A program made the position numbers and the translations under genes. The notes under the pieces are model-generated. The model was not told the origin of the DNA. It made no database searches and saw only the letters and a program-made list of their open reading frames with translations. From UBA6489 sp942490775 (lineage in GTDB: Bacteria; Patescibacteriota; Gracilibacteria; BD1-5; UBA6164), in assembly GCA_942490775.1 (NCBI GenBank), contig CALNYL010000008.1:1-39738 (forward strand): a DNA stretch of 39,738 nt, read 5' to 3'. Shown here piece by piece: positions 1-11,279 of the stretch. The number at the start of each line of letters is the position of its first letter. Position 1 is the first letter of the stretch.

Positions 1-10
1 TACTTTTACA

Positions 11-45
11 TTAGAGACAAAAACTTTGTCTCTAATTTTTTTTTT
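11..45. terminator. Hairpin with T-tail
   Basis: A perfect 11-bp stem (TTAGAGACAAA / TTTGTCTCTAA) with a 3-nt loop is followed by about ten Ts, the form of an intrinsic terminator. The gene it would serve lies left of the window. The complementary strand is less T-rich downstream, so plus-strand use is more likely. Confidence 0.6.
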
Positions 46-70
46 GATTATAAAAGAAATATTTGTATTA

Positions 71-99
71 TGTAGGGGCAGACCTATGTGTCTGCCCTA
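71..99. repeat. Dispersed hairpin repeat, copy 1 (TAGGGGCAGACC type)
   Basis: A short palindrome, GGGGCAGAC-CTATGT-GTCTGCCC, in non-coding DNA. Near-identical copies lie at 30439-30467 and, inverted and diverged, at 30494-30522. A small unrelated hairpin (GACGAAA/TTTCGTC) follows at 110-127. It carries no coding capacity and its function is unknown. Confidence 0.6.
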
Positions 100-186
100 T
101 AAAAACAAAGACGAAAGATTTTTCGTCTCTACGGAAAAATAGTCTTATTAAAAAATAAAAAATGATAAAATACAAAAGCTAAAAGC

Positions 187-827
187 ATGAATAAACTCTT
201 AAAAAATATTACAAGAAGTCTCTTTACAGTTCGAAATATGAAAAACTACTGTCTATTATGAAAAAATGGAAGCTGAAAATCTACACTAAGCTCTATCTTA
301 ATGTGAAACCCTAAATAGGTAAAGCTAATAGTGATGAACGATAACAATAGATAAAAAAAATCTACCAGAACTATCTCTATCAGATAGAAGTAAATCCTGA
401 TCATTTCTATCATTTCGAAAATGTACCAGAAAAAGACATGAATAAAATTAAGCGAATTTTTGAGAACAATCTACAATATACATTTAAAAAATAATCAACC
501 AGAAACAAAAGAGTTATCACCATTTATATTTAAAAGATTTATATAAAAATATTTACAAGAATTAAAAACATATTACGAAAAATTTTTACAGCAGAGACCT
601 AAATGTAGGGATTCTCAGGATGAGAAAAAAGAAAAGCAGAGATACTCCAAATGAAACTAATAAATCCCAAACACATAATTCTAGATGAAATAGACTCAGG
701 ACTTGATTTAGATGTATTTAAAGATGTAGCAAAATTACTACAAAAATTAAGTGATGAAAGTAACACACTAATAATAATAACCCACTACTTTAAAATTTTA
801 GATTACCTAGATATAGGTGAAATCTAA
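187..827 (+). pseudogene. sufC: Decayed sufC (Fe-S cluster assembly ATPase)
   Basis: SufC is the ATPase of the SufBCD scaffold that builds iron-sulfur clusters in the cytoplasm. Three SufC blocks can be read in code 25, but in different frames: the Walker A region GKNGSGKSTL with LMGNPK (about 255-335, TGA as Gly), the ABC signature FSGGEKK (about 610-630), and the Walker B stretch ILDEIDSGLDLD followed by IIITHY (about 680-790), ending DYLDIGEI and TAA. At least four indels and an in-frame TAG separate them, and the usual N-terminus before Walker A is unrecognisable. No sufB or sufD is visible. It is either a dying gene or heavily mis-sequenced; the family call is firm from the three motifs in order. 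Confidence 0.7.
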
Positions 828-934
828 TGTAATGGAAGATAGGAAAAATTATAAGAAAAAACTGATGAAATAGCCTAATAGATGAAATAAACAAATATTG
901 ATTTACAAACATAGGGGGATCAGAAAAACAGAAA

Positions 935-980
935 TTGCCTCTGGTTCTCCTGAGAAGGAGACAGAATTCAAGATAGAGGT
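935..980 (-). repeat. Palindromic repeat (GGCTAC family), inverted copy
   Basis: Read on the minus strand it gives CCTCTATCTTGAATTC, then TCTCCTTCTCAGGAGA, then AGAGGCAA. This matches the elements at 7781-7825, 18979-19026 and 23657-23701. It lies in the gap after the sufC remnant. The rest of 828-1075 shows no gene. Confidence 0.6.
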
Positions 981-1075
981 TCATTTAATAAAATAATATA
1001 TTCATTATGTCAATATTTTTTTTTGTAATAAGTACTTTAAGTATGATACAATTAGATTTATTTTATTTTTTAATT

Positions 1076-2408
1076 ATGAAATACTTTATGAATAAACAGA
1101 ATACCAAGATTGTTTGAGTAGTGATTCCTAAAGAAGTTATAGCCGTTTTGCTTTTTGTTTATTAAAAACAGATGATATAGAGAAAGGCTAGAAATATACC
1201 AAACGATACTCCTGTAGAAAATATAGATAAAGTTTCTGATGTAGAGTAACTTTAACCTCAGCTGTTATAAATATTTCTACTACAGGTAACGAAAAAGTAC
1301 AAGACTCACTAGACTCTATAAGGAAATGAGAGTTTGATAAGTCTATAGAAAATCTAGAGAAAGCACTTGAAAATTCAACTGATAATGAAAATTATGAATA
1401 ACTGTTTTACTAGCTCACTCTTTATCTAGATTATGGAACAGTATCATATAACGAATCAGAATATGCCAGAAAAGCCAGAGAACTTTTAGACTCTAGTAAT
1501 ATTCCAAAAAATAGTTGGTACTACAATTATTATATGTGATACTCTTATGAGATAGAAAGGGATTATTCCAAAGCCCTTAATCTTTATACCGAAGCTCTAT
1601 GAAAAGCTTTTGATGATCAAAGCAAAGCAAAAACATACACTCAAATAGGACACCTATATGATTTAGATTGAAAATTAGACCAAGCATATGAAAACTATGA
1701 AAAAGCATTACAGGCTAGTGGTACAGATATACAAGCAAATCTAAACATGGCTAGAATATTAGCAAGAAAATGAGAACAAGAAAAAGCTATAATTTACTTT
1801 GAAAAAGTCTTAAACAATACAGAAGACCAATATATGAAAGCAGAAATAAATTATTCACTTTCCTCTTTAGCAATGTATCTAGATTGAGGTTTTTCAGAAA
1901 ATATGCAAAAATCTATAGATTATGCACAAGCATCAGTTGATACAAACCCAGAATATCCTTTATGATATGTATGAGTAGCTAGGGTTTTAATTACTACATG
2001 AAATAATATAGAAGAGGCAAAAAGTATTTAGATAAAGCTCTTGAATTATATCCTAATTTATCTTTGGCTTATGAATGGTATTGAATACTAGAGCAAGATA
2101 AATGAAATTTTGATAAATCTATAGAGTTTTTTACAAAAGCTATAGAAAATACTAGTGAAGATATAACTTTAATGAGGTGAGAGGGAGATACTGATAAATC
2201 TAGATTATATTATTTAACAGCAGTTTCTTATGCTTCTGATGGAGATCAAAATAAAGCTTTAGAAAATCTAGAAATAGCATTTGATTATCCTAATCTATTT
2301 ACTCTTAGTTTATTCAAATCTGAGATAGACAAAGAAGACTATGGAGTATTTTCTATACTAAAGTGAAATGAGGAATTTGAAAATTTAACTAAATGAAAAA
2401 AGGAGTAA
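1076..2408 (+). CDS. TPR-repeat protein, interrupted by frameshifts
   Basis: From about 1320 onward the translation is a run of tetratricopeptide repeats with the usual pattern of small and aromatic residues: KALNLYTEALGKAFDDQSKA, then DQAYENYEKAL, then KAIIYFEKVL, then KSIEFFTKAIENT. Such proteins form a helical superhelix that binds other proteins. The N-terminus (MKYFMNKQ..., then a hydrophobic stretch ending LLFVY) looks like a signal anchor, so the protein probably faces outward. Frame breaks lie near 1160-1260, 1397-1420 and 2028 (GCAAAAAGTATTTAG, one A short). Many glycines are TGA. It ends 32 bp before the large secreted protein and may share its transcript. Whether it is a pseudogene or the sequence is faulty cannot be told. 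Confidence 0.6.
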
Positions 2409-2440
2409 AAAATTAAAAATTATTATTTAATAACTTATTT

Positions 2441-5400
2441 ATGAAAAAAATAGTATACATTGTGTTAATGTTTTTGCTTAGTTTCTTATCAATACAAAAT
2501 GTTATATGATGGGATGAAGCTACAAACACAGATGATTTTGGAAGAAAATGGAATATTACAAATGTAGCTGAACAACGGTGAAGTCATGAAGGTTTTGCTG
2601 CCAAAATGATTCAGTTTACAAAAGAATTTTTGGACTCTCATGCAAATTTATGAGAATGAACATCTGGTTTATGAGATTTAGAAGCAAAATTAAATGAAGA
2701 TGGTACTTGTTGATGATGTGGAATATGAACTTTATATTGAGATCGGGGGGCTACCACTTCATGGAAATTTCTAAAACTATGATGTTGAAATCACTTATTA
2801 GCAACCTTTGAATATGCCTGTCCAGATATACCTCCAGCCTTTTCTTGTGAAGACTTAGAAGTACAATGAAACTGAGCAGCAAAAAAGAAAAATGTAGATT
2901 GAGAAATAGTAATATATGCTAGTAGCTCCATAGAAATAAAATCCTGACTAAAAGTAACCAAAGTCTGAGAATATGACTGTAAAAAATACACAGCAGACAG
3001 AATGGTACTTTCTATGTGAGATTGAACATATAGCTCTAGTATACCAGAAAGATTAAGTGAATGAGATATTAATCTAGCTTGAAAAAATATAGTAGTAAGA
3101 AACTGAGCTTGAGAAATAATAACAGAAAAACTATGAGTCTATGATTTAAAATTTGACCTTTATAGCGATAGAGTAGGAAAATGACCAAATACCGCTGGAG
3201 GAAACTGAACTTGTAAAATCAGAGTAATAGCAGACAACCCAGACCTATGTTGAGTAAATTCAGATTGAAGTTGGAATTCAAACTGAAATGGAAAATTAGA
3301 CCCATGAGAAGAATGTGAATATAACTCTGGTGGTACTAAAATATGAACTTGGTGAGATGCAACCCCATGATGTGATGAAAACTGTCAAATGAAAAACTAT
3401 TGTGGAGACTGAGTTATAAACAATAATGAAGAATGTGAACCAAACCTTCCAGAAACTTGGTGATTTGGCTGATGTGACCAAGATTGTAAGAAGATAAATT
3501 GAGATTGTTGAAATGGAGATTGGGATGAAGAAACAGAACCATGTGATTATACAGACAAACCAGAATGATATCCAAATGCTTGATGGTATAATAATGGACT
3601 ATCAAACAAAGGATGGTGAACATGAATAGATTGAGGAGTCTGATGTAGTGAAGAATGTGAACCACTTTGAGAAAAACCATGAATAAAATTACTAAAATAC
3701 AGTGACAACGATGATGATTTAGATTGAAATACAGATGACAGCAATGAAACAAACGACACACAAACTATAGAATATAACACAAAAGCAGTATTTAAAATAG
3801 TAGTAACAAACTCTTGAGAAGAAAATCTAGAAACTATTACAATAACAGATGAACAATCTGCTGATTGTGAATGAATACTAAACTGATGATATGTATGAGA
3901 TAACCCAGTTACATTTTTGGTAGGAAATACAGATGACAAACTAGAACCATGAGAAAGCTTTGAATACACCTGTGAAAAAATATCAGTAACACAAGGTTTC
4001 CAAAATATAGCAGTAATAACAGGTATATGAGTTACATCTTGACACTCTGTAAACAGTGAAGATCCAACAGATGTACTAATAGACGGACCATCAGTAGACA
4101 TACTAAAATATAGTTGAAACGATGATGACCTAGACTGAAAAAAAGAAGATAGTAATGAAACAAACGACTCTCAAACAGTACTAGAAAATGACAAAGCAGT
4201 ATTCAAAATAATAGTAACAAACTATTGAAATACTGACCTAGAAAATATAACCATAGAAGATGTAAAAGCACCAAACTGTGCAACTAAGGATTGAACATAT
4301 GTTGACTTAGAAAATAAAGAATTTATAAACGAAAATAATGAACCAATAGAAATAGAAACATATTGAGAACTAGATGTAAACAATGTACTAATACCTTGAG
4401 AATATTTTTATTATATATGTGATAAAGATCATACAACAGGAGATTATACAAATACTGCAATAGTAACAGCACAAACCTGAGGTGGACCGATTGTAGATGA
4501 TGATGATACAGAGATTGTTATTTGACAATGATGACAGATAGGTGTAACTATAGAGAAATCTAGTTGAAATAATAATGATCAAGATGGTAATACTAATCCA
4601 AATGATCCAAATAATGATTCTCAAACAATAAACTATTGAGGTACAGCTATATTTAAAATACAAATAACAAATACTTGAAACGAAGACTTAAAAGATATTG
4701 AAGTAACAGATGAACTTTCTCCAAATTGTTCTTGAAAATTAAGTAACTGAGAAGTAGGTATTAACATAGTTACCTGAGGAAACTGAAATGATATCTTAGA
4801 GGTAAATGAAACAATAGAATATACTTGTAAAAAAACTGATGTAACAGAAGGATTTACAAATATAGCAATAGTTGTTTGAACTTGAGTTATAACATGAGGT
4901 ACAACATGAGGTACAACATGAGGATGAGGTTGAAATTGATGAGGTTGAAATTGATGAGGTTGAAATTGATGAGGTTGAAATTGATGAGGTTGAAATTGAT
5001 GAGGTTGAAATTGATGAACTAATACTAATTGAACTACTGTAATAATCGATGAGCTTCTATAGATATATTAAAATATAGTGGTAATGAGGACGATTTAGAT
5101 TTAGTAATAGATGATAGCAATGAAACAAATGATGTACAAGTAATTAGAGATTGAGATAATGCAGTATTTAAAATAGTGGTAACGAACTATTGAGATGAAA
5201 ATATAAAAAATATACAGATAGAAGATGCTAAAGCATCTGCCTGTGAAACAGATGGTTATGTAAATTTAAAAACTAGAAGATTTCTAAATGAAGATTGAAA
5301 TTCTGTAACTATAAAATGAAATATTGACTCAGATGGAAACTTAGAACCATGAGAATACTTTTGGTATACTTGTGAGAAGAAGCTAAGTGGAAATACTTAT

Positions 5401-7746
5401 AAAAATACAGCAAAAGTTAAAGGTGAAAAGGGATGATGAACTGTTGACGATCAAGATGATACAAAAGTAGTAAAACTAAGCTGTAATCCAAATTGAATAT
5501 TGGATGAAGATAGTGAAGTATGTGATCCAAAAGATGATTGATGAGCTGATGATGATGATGGTGTAGGGAATAAAGAAAAATGGTGAAAAGAATGATGTAG
5601 TTATGAGTGTTTACCAATTGATGAACCAACAAATACAACTTGTTCAAATATATATATAGAAAATGACTATACAAATGACGACCATCTTGATACATGAATA
5701 ACTTGTTACTGAAACTCCGAAGTAAAAAGCTTTATGCTAGACTGTGGAGACGGTTCTAATAAAATGTTTGTAGATGCCGAAGATTATGCAGGAGCAAAAA
5801 AATGAGTATTTGAGGATTCTAAAAAATGTAGTTATAACTCTGGTGATTGATCAACATTTAAAGCAAAATGTTCAGTATCAGAAAAAAGTAATAACACAGA
5901 CCCAGAAGACTCAAGTTGGAAAACCAGTTTAGATTGTCAAGACACAGTTACAATATGGTCATGAGAACCAACAATAGATTGTAAAGATTTAAAAGCTTTA
6001 GGTTGAAAATGGGCAAATTTAGTTTGTACTCCTCAAACATATCCTTGATGATGGACATGGACAGAACCAACATTTGCAAACAACAGTGATACAAAAATGG
6101 TTTGTCTTCAAGTCTCAGACGAATATGGTAATGATATAGACCTAAGCTACTTTGATTTTATGGCTTGAAGTTCAAAAGCAGGATTCTCTGGTAATTGAGA
6201 TTACGAAGATAATATATGAGCTGAATTTCTAATAAATGGGCTAAATATAAATCAAGTAGACAGTAATAGTTGATATGTAGAATGAGTAGAAATACTAGAA
6301 GCAGCAATGATACAATCTCATATATGTGTACTTATGAAATCAGTAGTACCATGAAAAAAGACATTTGACTTTGAATTATCTATTCCTAGACACACCGAAA
6401 CATATCCACTTATGTGGAACTGAGACTATAGAGTAATAAGCTGAGAAAGCTCTATGGAAATAGAATTTGAAAAACCATTTGTCTGACAGTTTAAGGTTAC
6501 AGATGAAACATGATGGTCTAGTGAACTATGAAGAAGTGTACCAAAAATAAACACATATCAACAATACCAAGTACTACCAATTTTACAGAAAGCATGTAGA
6601 CCTAATGATGACTGTAGATATTCTGACTGATATTTAAATATAAAACTAAGTAAGAATTGATGAAGCTCAAATCAGAATGCTACAGCTGATGATACAGTTA
6701 TAAATGTAACAGATAAACATAAATTTTGAGAATTTGACGGTATAGATAATAGTTTAGGTGATTGTAAAAATGGGCAACAAGAAGAAAATAGCATATGTTG
6801 AAACTTCTTATGATGATTCTATGCTAGAATAGATGCTACAACAGATGAAGCAGCTCTTGAAACTCCTATAGTACAATCTCAAAAAATGACTATATCTTAT
6901 GAACTTGGTTGAAAAAGAGTTAAATATTATATAACAAGAGAAAGTAAGTGAGATGATGACACAGAATTTAACCTAGAAGGATTACCAGATATACAAAGTC
7001 TTTGATTAAAAGTAATATGAACAGCTCAGTGGAAAGGAAAATGATGATCAACAGGTCAAGATGATAATTTCTCTGATATATCAGAACTTGAACAGAGAGC
7101 AGCAATAAAAGCAAATGCTCACGAAATAATCAACTGAATGACTCCGTGATGAAATCCTGTAAACTGAGTAAAATATGTTAAGGATGAAAATTATGAAATA
7201 GACCCAGATAGTCAAGAAATAGACTTTGAAACACTAGTAGTGGAAAATGGTAATGTAACAATTGCAAGTAATATAGATTGAGACAGCATATGAATAATTG
7301 TAATAAATACTAATTATGATTATTCTAAGTATGAAAGTTGAGATAAAAAGTGAACTTACAAGTATTGAAATGTATTTATAAATTCTGATGTTACTGAGAT
7401 AAATGCAATGATATATGCAGACGGATGAATAATAAGTTCTGATACTAATTGAAAACCTTGGGTAAAGAATACAGTAACCAGAACAGCAGACCTACAAGAA
7501 CAATTATGGTTAAACTGAGCAGTCTTTACAAGAAATACTGTAGGATGAGCTTTAGCTTGAGAGAGTTGAGAGTATAAGTTACCTGGTTGAGAAGTAATAA
7601 CTGACTTTGAAGAAGCAATGATTTACGACTTAAACTATACAAGAAGTAATAGTAGCTGATCAGTTGTTGGTTATGAAGATTACCCATTTATCATAGAATT
7701 TGATTCTGATTTACAGTCAAATCCACCTAAAGGATTTAGTGAATAA
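2441..7746 (+). CDS. Giant secreted repeat protein (DUF4215/DUF11-like)
   Basis: About 1,768 residues in code 25. A signal peptide (MKKIVYIVLMFLLSFLSIQ) starts it. Residues about 310-400 hold Cys-rich modules of DUF4215 type (CGDGVINNNEECE, CGNGDWDEETEPCDY). From about 415 come four DUF11-like repeats, each starting like DILKYSGNDDDLDG and holding AVFKIVVTN (about 415, 553, 703, 874). A glycine-asparagine linker (4926-5015) sits before the fourth. The C-terminal half is rich in Cys, Asp and Asn, with no LPXTG motif or C-terminal membrane segment, so anchoring is unclear. One frameshift is needed at 5044-5053; without it the frame ends at TAG 5060. It is likely a cell-surface stalk or adhesin, which would suit an episymbiotic lifestyle; that role is inference. 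The many TGA codons in one coherent frame strongly support code 25. Confidence 0.8.
4926..5015 (+). repeat. Six 15-bp tandem repeats coding GGGGN, mostly by UGA
   Basis: GAGGTTGAAATTGAT is repeated six times without error. In the frame of the host gene each unit contributes the codons TGA GGT TGA AAT TGA, so three of every five codons are UGA-Gly. It encodes a flexible glycine-rich linker. Exact repeats suggest recent slippage or expansion, and the single frameshift of the gene lies just 30 bp downstream. Confidence 0.85.
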
Positions 7747-7780
7747 GTTTAGAAAATAGTTCTGAATTAGAAAAAGAGAA

Positions 7781-7825
7781 ACCTCTCTCTTAATTCTCCC
7801 CCTTCTCAGGGGAAAGAGGCTACAA
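7781..7825 (+). repeat. Palindromic repeat (GGCTAC family)
   Basis: Reads ACCTCTCTCTTAATTC, then a TCCCCCTTCTCAGGGGA hairpin, then AAGAGGCTACAA. It lies just after the stop of the giant surface protein and before its terminator. Confidence 0.7.
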
Positions 7826-7853
7826 TACTAGAAAAATAGTTATCCTATGAATT

Positions 7854-7890
7854 AAAAAAAAGATATAAGCCTAGGCTTATATCTTTTTTT
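7854..7890. terminator. Bidirectional intrinsic terminator
   Basis: A long perfect palindrome: eight A, GATATAAGC, CTAG, GCTTATATC, eight T. It can end transcripts of the surface-protein gene on the plus strand and of any minus-strand transcript reaching this point. Confidence 0.85.
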
Positions 7891-8104
7891 TGCTTCTTCA
7901 ATATAATGAACTTTTCATTGTTTTTTCTTATGGTTTTAGAAAAAGATGTAGAGATGTTTTTGGTAAAATATCTCAATAGAGCAGGAATATTTTTTAAAAA
8001 TATTTTTAATAGATTTTATCTTATAGCTGAAGATTTGATTTTTGTAAGATATTAGTTTGTTTGATTTTGTTTTGTTTGAAAGGAAAGAGGAATTTTGGGG
8101 GAAT

Positions 8105-8136
8105 AAAAAAACACTACCGAAGGTAGTGTTTTTTTT
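8105..8136. terminator. Bidirectional intrinsic terminator
   Basis: Stem AAAAAACACTACC / GGTAGTGTTTTTT with loop GAA and a T-tail on both strands. It lies downstream of the minus-strand gene ending at 8276 and is its likely terminator. The stretch 7891-8104 shows no gene. Confidence 0.85.
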
Positions 8137-8275
8137 GAACTGAAAAGTATAAAGATTTATCATTCTTGGTGATTTTTCTCTAATGATTATTTCCACTATT
8201 TCTTCATCTCATTATATCTTTTGTTTGGGGTATGTTTTTTTCTAGACCCTTCAACTTCTTTTTTATATTCTTTTA

Positions 8276-11236
8276 TTAATGCTTTGTTTTTTTTAGTTCT
8301 AGCCAGTCATTATTTTTTAAATCATTAGCTGTAATAATCGATTCTTTATCTGTTCATGGTTGGTTCCACTTAGAATCTAATATTAACTTATTTCACTCTA
8401 TTTTGAAATCTACTATTATATTTTCATTGCTCCATTCAAATTCTTTTACCTCTGTGTCTACTCATATAAGCTGTTCTTTAGGTATATTCCATTTTTTTAG
8501 GCTTTCTGATACGGTAATTGCATCTTGAACTTTATTTCTTACTAGTGATATTTTTTGGGAAATATTAGTATTATTTTTAAAATCTATATTAACCTTATTT
8601 TTTTCTAAATCTCTATTACTTTTAAATTCAACTTCAAAACCATTTCAAGTTTTTTTTAGAATAATAGCTTTATCTCTACTATTTAGCCTAGATTTCTTTT
8701 TTGTAGAGTGCCATCATATTTTTGTACCTTTTCTAGGATTTTCTATAGCATTAGCAATCATGGTATTGTCCAATCTATAAGATGTATTTCATGTATAAAA
8801 CATTCTATTATCTAGAGGATATCTTTCAATACTTCCTTCTTTATTAAAGTAGCTTTCATTTAGGCTTTTCTTATTTTGTTGTCAATGATTTTTTACATTA
8901 GCCCATGCTTCTTTATACAGTCTTACTGGTTCTGATATATCTATAGATCCTACTACTACAGGTCTTACTACAGGTCTTACTACAGGTCTTACTACAACAG
9001 GTCTTGCTACAGGTCTTACTACAACAGGTCTTGCTACAGGTCTTACTACAGGTCTTGCTACAGGTCTTGCTACAGGTCTTGCTACAGGTCTTGCTACAGG
9101 TCTTGCTACTGGTTCTATTACTATAGGTTCTTCTACTACTACAACCTTATTTGCTTTCTCAACAAGAGCATTTATATTATTCACTAATTCTTCAAATTCT
9201 TCAAATTCTGTTGAAGTGAAACCTAAACCACTTATAAAAGCTATTATATTTTTATATTTACTTTGTAGATTTTTTACTTCTGATTTGAAATTATTATCAG
9301 AAGTTTTCATTCCCTCTATTTTTTTGTAGTCTCATTCTAAGGCTTCAATTTCAGATTGTATTCTTTCTTTTGTATTGTTTATTGTTTGTTCACTATTTGC
9401 GTTTATAATTTCATCATTTGTTAAAGAAACTCCGTTTATAATATCCACTTTTTCTTCTTTCTTAAAAGTAGCTTCCCCAGTTTTATATTGTCCATAAATA
9501 TATCCTACTTTAGGTTTTCAGTATGAATCTGTTATAGAAACTTTTATCCTAACTTTTTTTCATCAAAATTCTATTTTTTTAGTATGTATAGATATTACTT
9601 TTATAGTATCTTTTGTGTTTCAAGGGATTTTTTCTGTAACTGTTTTCATATCAGGAGTTGTAGAGAATCTGAAGGTTTCAGAGGATAGAGGTTTTTTAGG
9701 ATTTAATTTTATTGTGTCTCATTTTTTTATTTCTATTCATCATATGGTGTCGCTAGAAAGTTCTTTAAAATCTGTTTTTTGTTTATCAGGTTCTATTGTT
9801 TCATCTTGAATAAAAGGAGTAGTTTCTTCTTCAGAATCTCTCAGTTCTTTCAATTTTTCTTTAACTTTAGAGTAAAACTCATCATAACCAATTTTTTGAT
9901 TAACATCATATATTATAACACTTGGTAAATATAATGTTATGGAGTCTATTTCTTGTAACTTATCTGATAGTTCATTTTCATTCAGATTATCTATATTACC
10001 TTCAACTTTCTTAATCTCAGATTTTATTAAATCAATAAATCAGGTTTTACATTTTTTTAGTTTTTCTTCTACTTCTTTATAAACAATACTTTCATCCATA
10101 TTGAAACTTTTATATTGGTCTATAGCTAAAATAGCTACTTCCATTTTTTTTGCAATTTTTTTTGCATTTCCTAAAGTTACTTCTATTTTATCTAAATTTC
10201 ATAATTTTTTATTAATATTTATCATATTATCTTTCGCTGTTTCTTGGGAAGAAGTAAGGGGAATAGTTGTTTCTTTGACACCTATTGTTCTTCTTTTACT
10301 TTACTAAATTCATTACTTTTAAGATAAGCTGTTCAATCAGCTTTCTTCAGATATTTCTTTAACACTAATAAATGAATTTAGTATTTTTAATGCTTGTAAT
10401 ATTTCTCATACTTTTAGGTAAGTTTTTTCAGGTTCAGGTTCAGTTTTTAATTTTTCTACCTCTTTTTTTAATACTCCTATTAATTCTTGTTTTTCTATAG
10501 TTTCATAGTCTAAGCCAAGAATATCTTTAATTTTGGAAAGAGCTTGTTTTATTTGTTCTGCTTTTTTTTCTATTTTTTGCTTTTCCTTTTTTAATTCTTC
10601 TAAATTGTCTTTTAGTAGATTTGAGTCTACAGTTGTTTTATCTATTGTTGATTCTTCTTCAGTATTTTTATCTAAATTATTTGTATATTTTCTATTTTTA
10701 TAAAGATAAATATCCTCATCATCTTTATCTTTTGTTTTATTAGATCTTATATATATTTCTAGTTCACTGTCAATAAATATTCATCTGAATTTATCAAAAC
10801 TTATAGTTATTCATTTTTTTCAATTACTACTTTCTCTAAGGGCTATTTTTGATTCTGTTTCTAGATCTTTAATTGTGGGTAGTTCTATATCTAATTTTTT
10901 TGCTAAATTTTGTAGTACAATATATTTATCCATATTATCAGGACTTATCCGTAAATCACTGATAGTATCTTCAACTATTTCTTTTGCAGCTTCTTTAGTG
11001 TACTTTAGAATATCTGCCTTTCAAGCAGATTTTGATTTTTCAGCTTCTGTTAGTATATTTCAGACTCTTTCTAAATCACCTTTAGTTACATCATTTTCTA
11101 TATTTTCTTTATCCATTATAAGATTCTGCATTTCCTCAATGTTTTTAATTGCTTCTCAAACTCCCTTTGCCGTTTCAAAATTACACTTAATAGAACATAA
11201 AAATGATTTTCTGATATTTTCTAAAAATATAAACAT
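8276..11236 (-). CDS. Large paralogue B, unknown function, PVARP repeat
   Basis: About 986 residues, no recognised domain. It begins MFIFLENIRKSFL, nearly the same as the reconstructed start of the upstream large gene, so the two are paralogues in tandem. There is no signal peptide. Lys/Glu-rich helical stretches (about residues 200-260) suggest coiled coil, and a beta-like stretch near residue 590 includes KPKVGYIYGQYK. Residues about 706-762 are a PVARP/PVVRP repeat, a probable extended linker. Two compensating indels at about 10285-10335 put TAA and TAG codons into an otherwise continuous frame. The strict end is CAT TAA TAA at 8276; a one-base slip in the eight-base homopolymer near 8290 would extend the protein by about 30 Lys-rich residues to 8196. 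Start is 43 bp after the stop of the upstream gene. Confidence 0.65.
8955..9120 (-). repeat. Tandem codon repeat coding PVARP/PVVRP
   Basis: On the plus strand the unit is ACAGGTCTTGCT or ACAGGTCTTACT, with TACAACAGG variants. It codes for about eleven copies of R-P-V-A or R-P-V-V. Regular proline every four to five residues plus arginine gives a stiff basic linker. Units differ by A/V substitutions, so it is not a freshly expanded microsatellite. Confidence 0.8.
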
Positions 11237-11279
11237 ATGATTTTTTTTAAATTTTAAAGTTAAGTTTTTTTATTTGTTA

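Noticed and set aside
5040..5062. Programmed ribosomal frameshift in the surface protein
   Set aside because: No slippery heptamer or stimulating structure is evident; an indel beside a tandem repeat is simpler.
3414..5695. Minus-strand ORFs opposite the giant surface protein
   Set aside because: They are Ser/His-rich mirrors of Asp/Asn/Gly codons on the coding strand; the plus frame has a signal peptide and domain repeats.
7936..8196. Minus-strand ORF of 86 codons
   Set aside because: It runs through an intrinsic terminator hairpin, is Lys/Phe-rich low-complexity and resembles nothing; at most its upstream end is a slipped tail of paralogue B.
8955..9120. Looks like a CRISPR array or DNA satellite at first sight
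   Set aside because: The units are 12-15 bp without spacers and code in frame for PVARP/PVVRP inside a long gene; it is a protein repeat.
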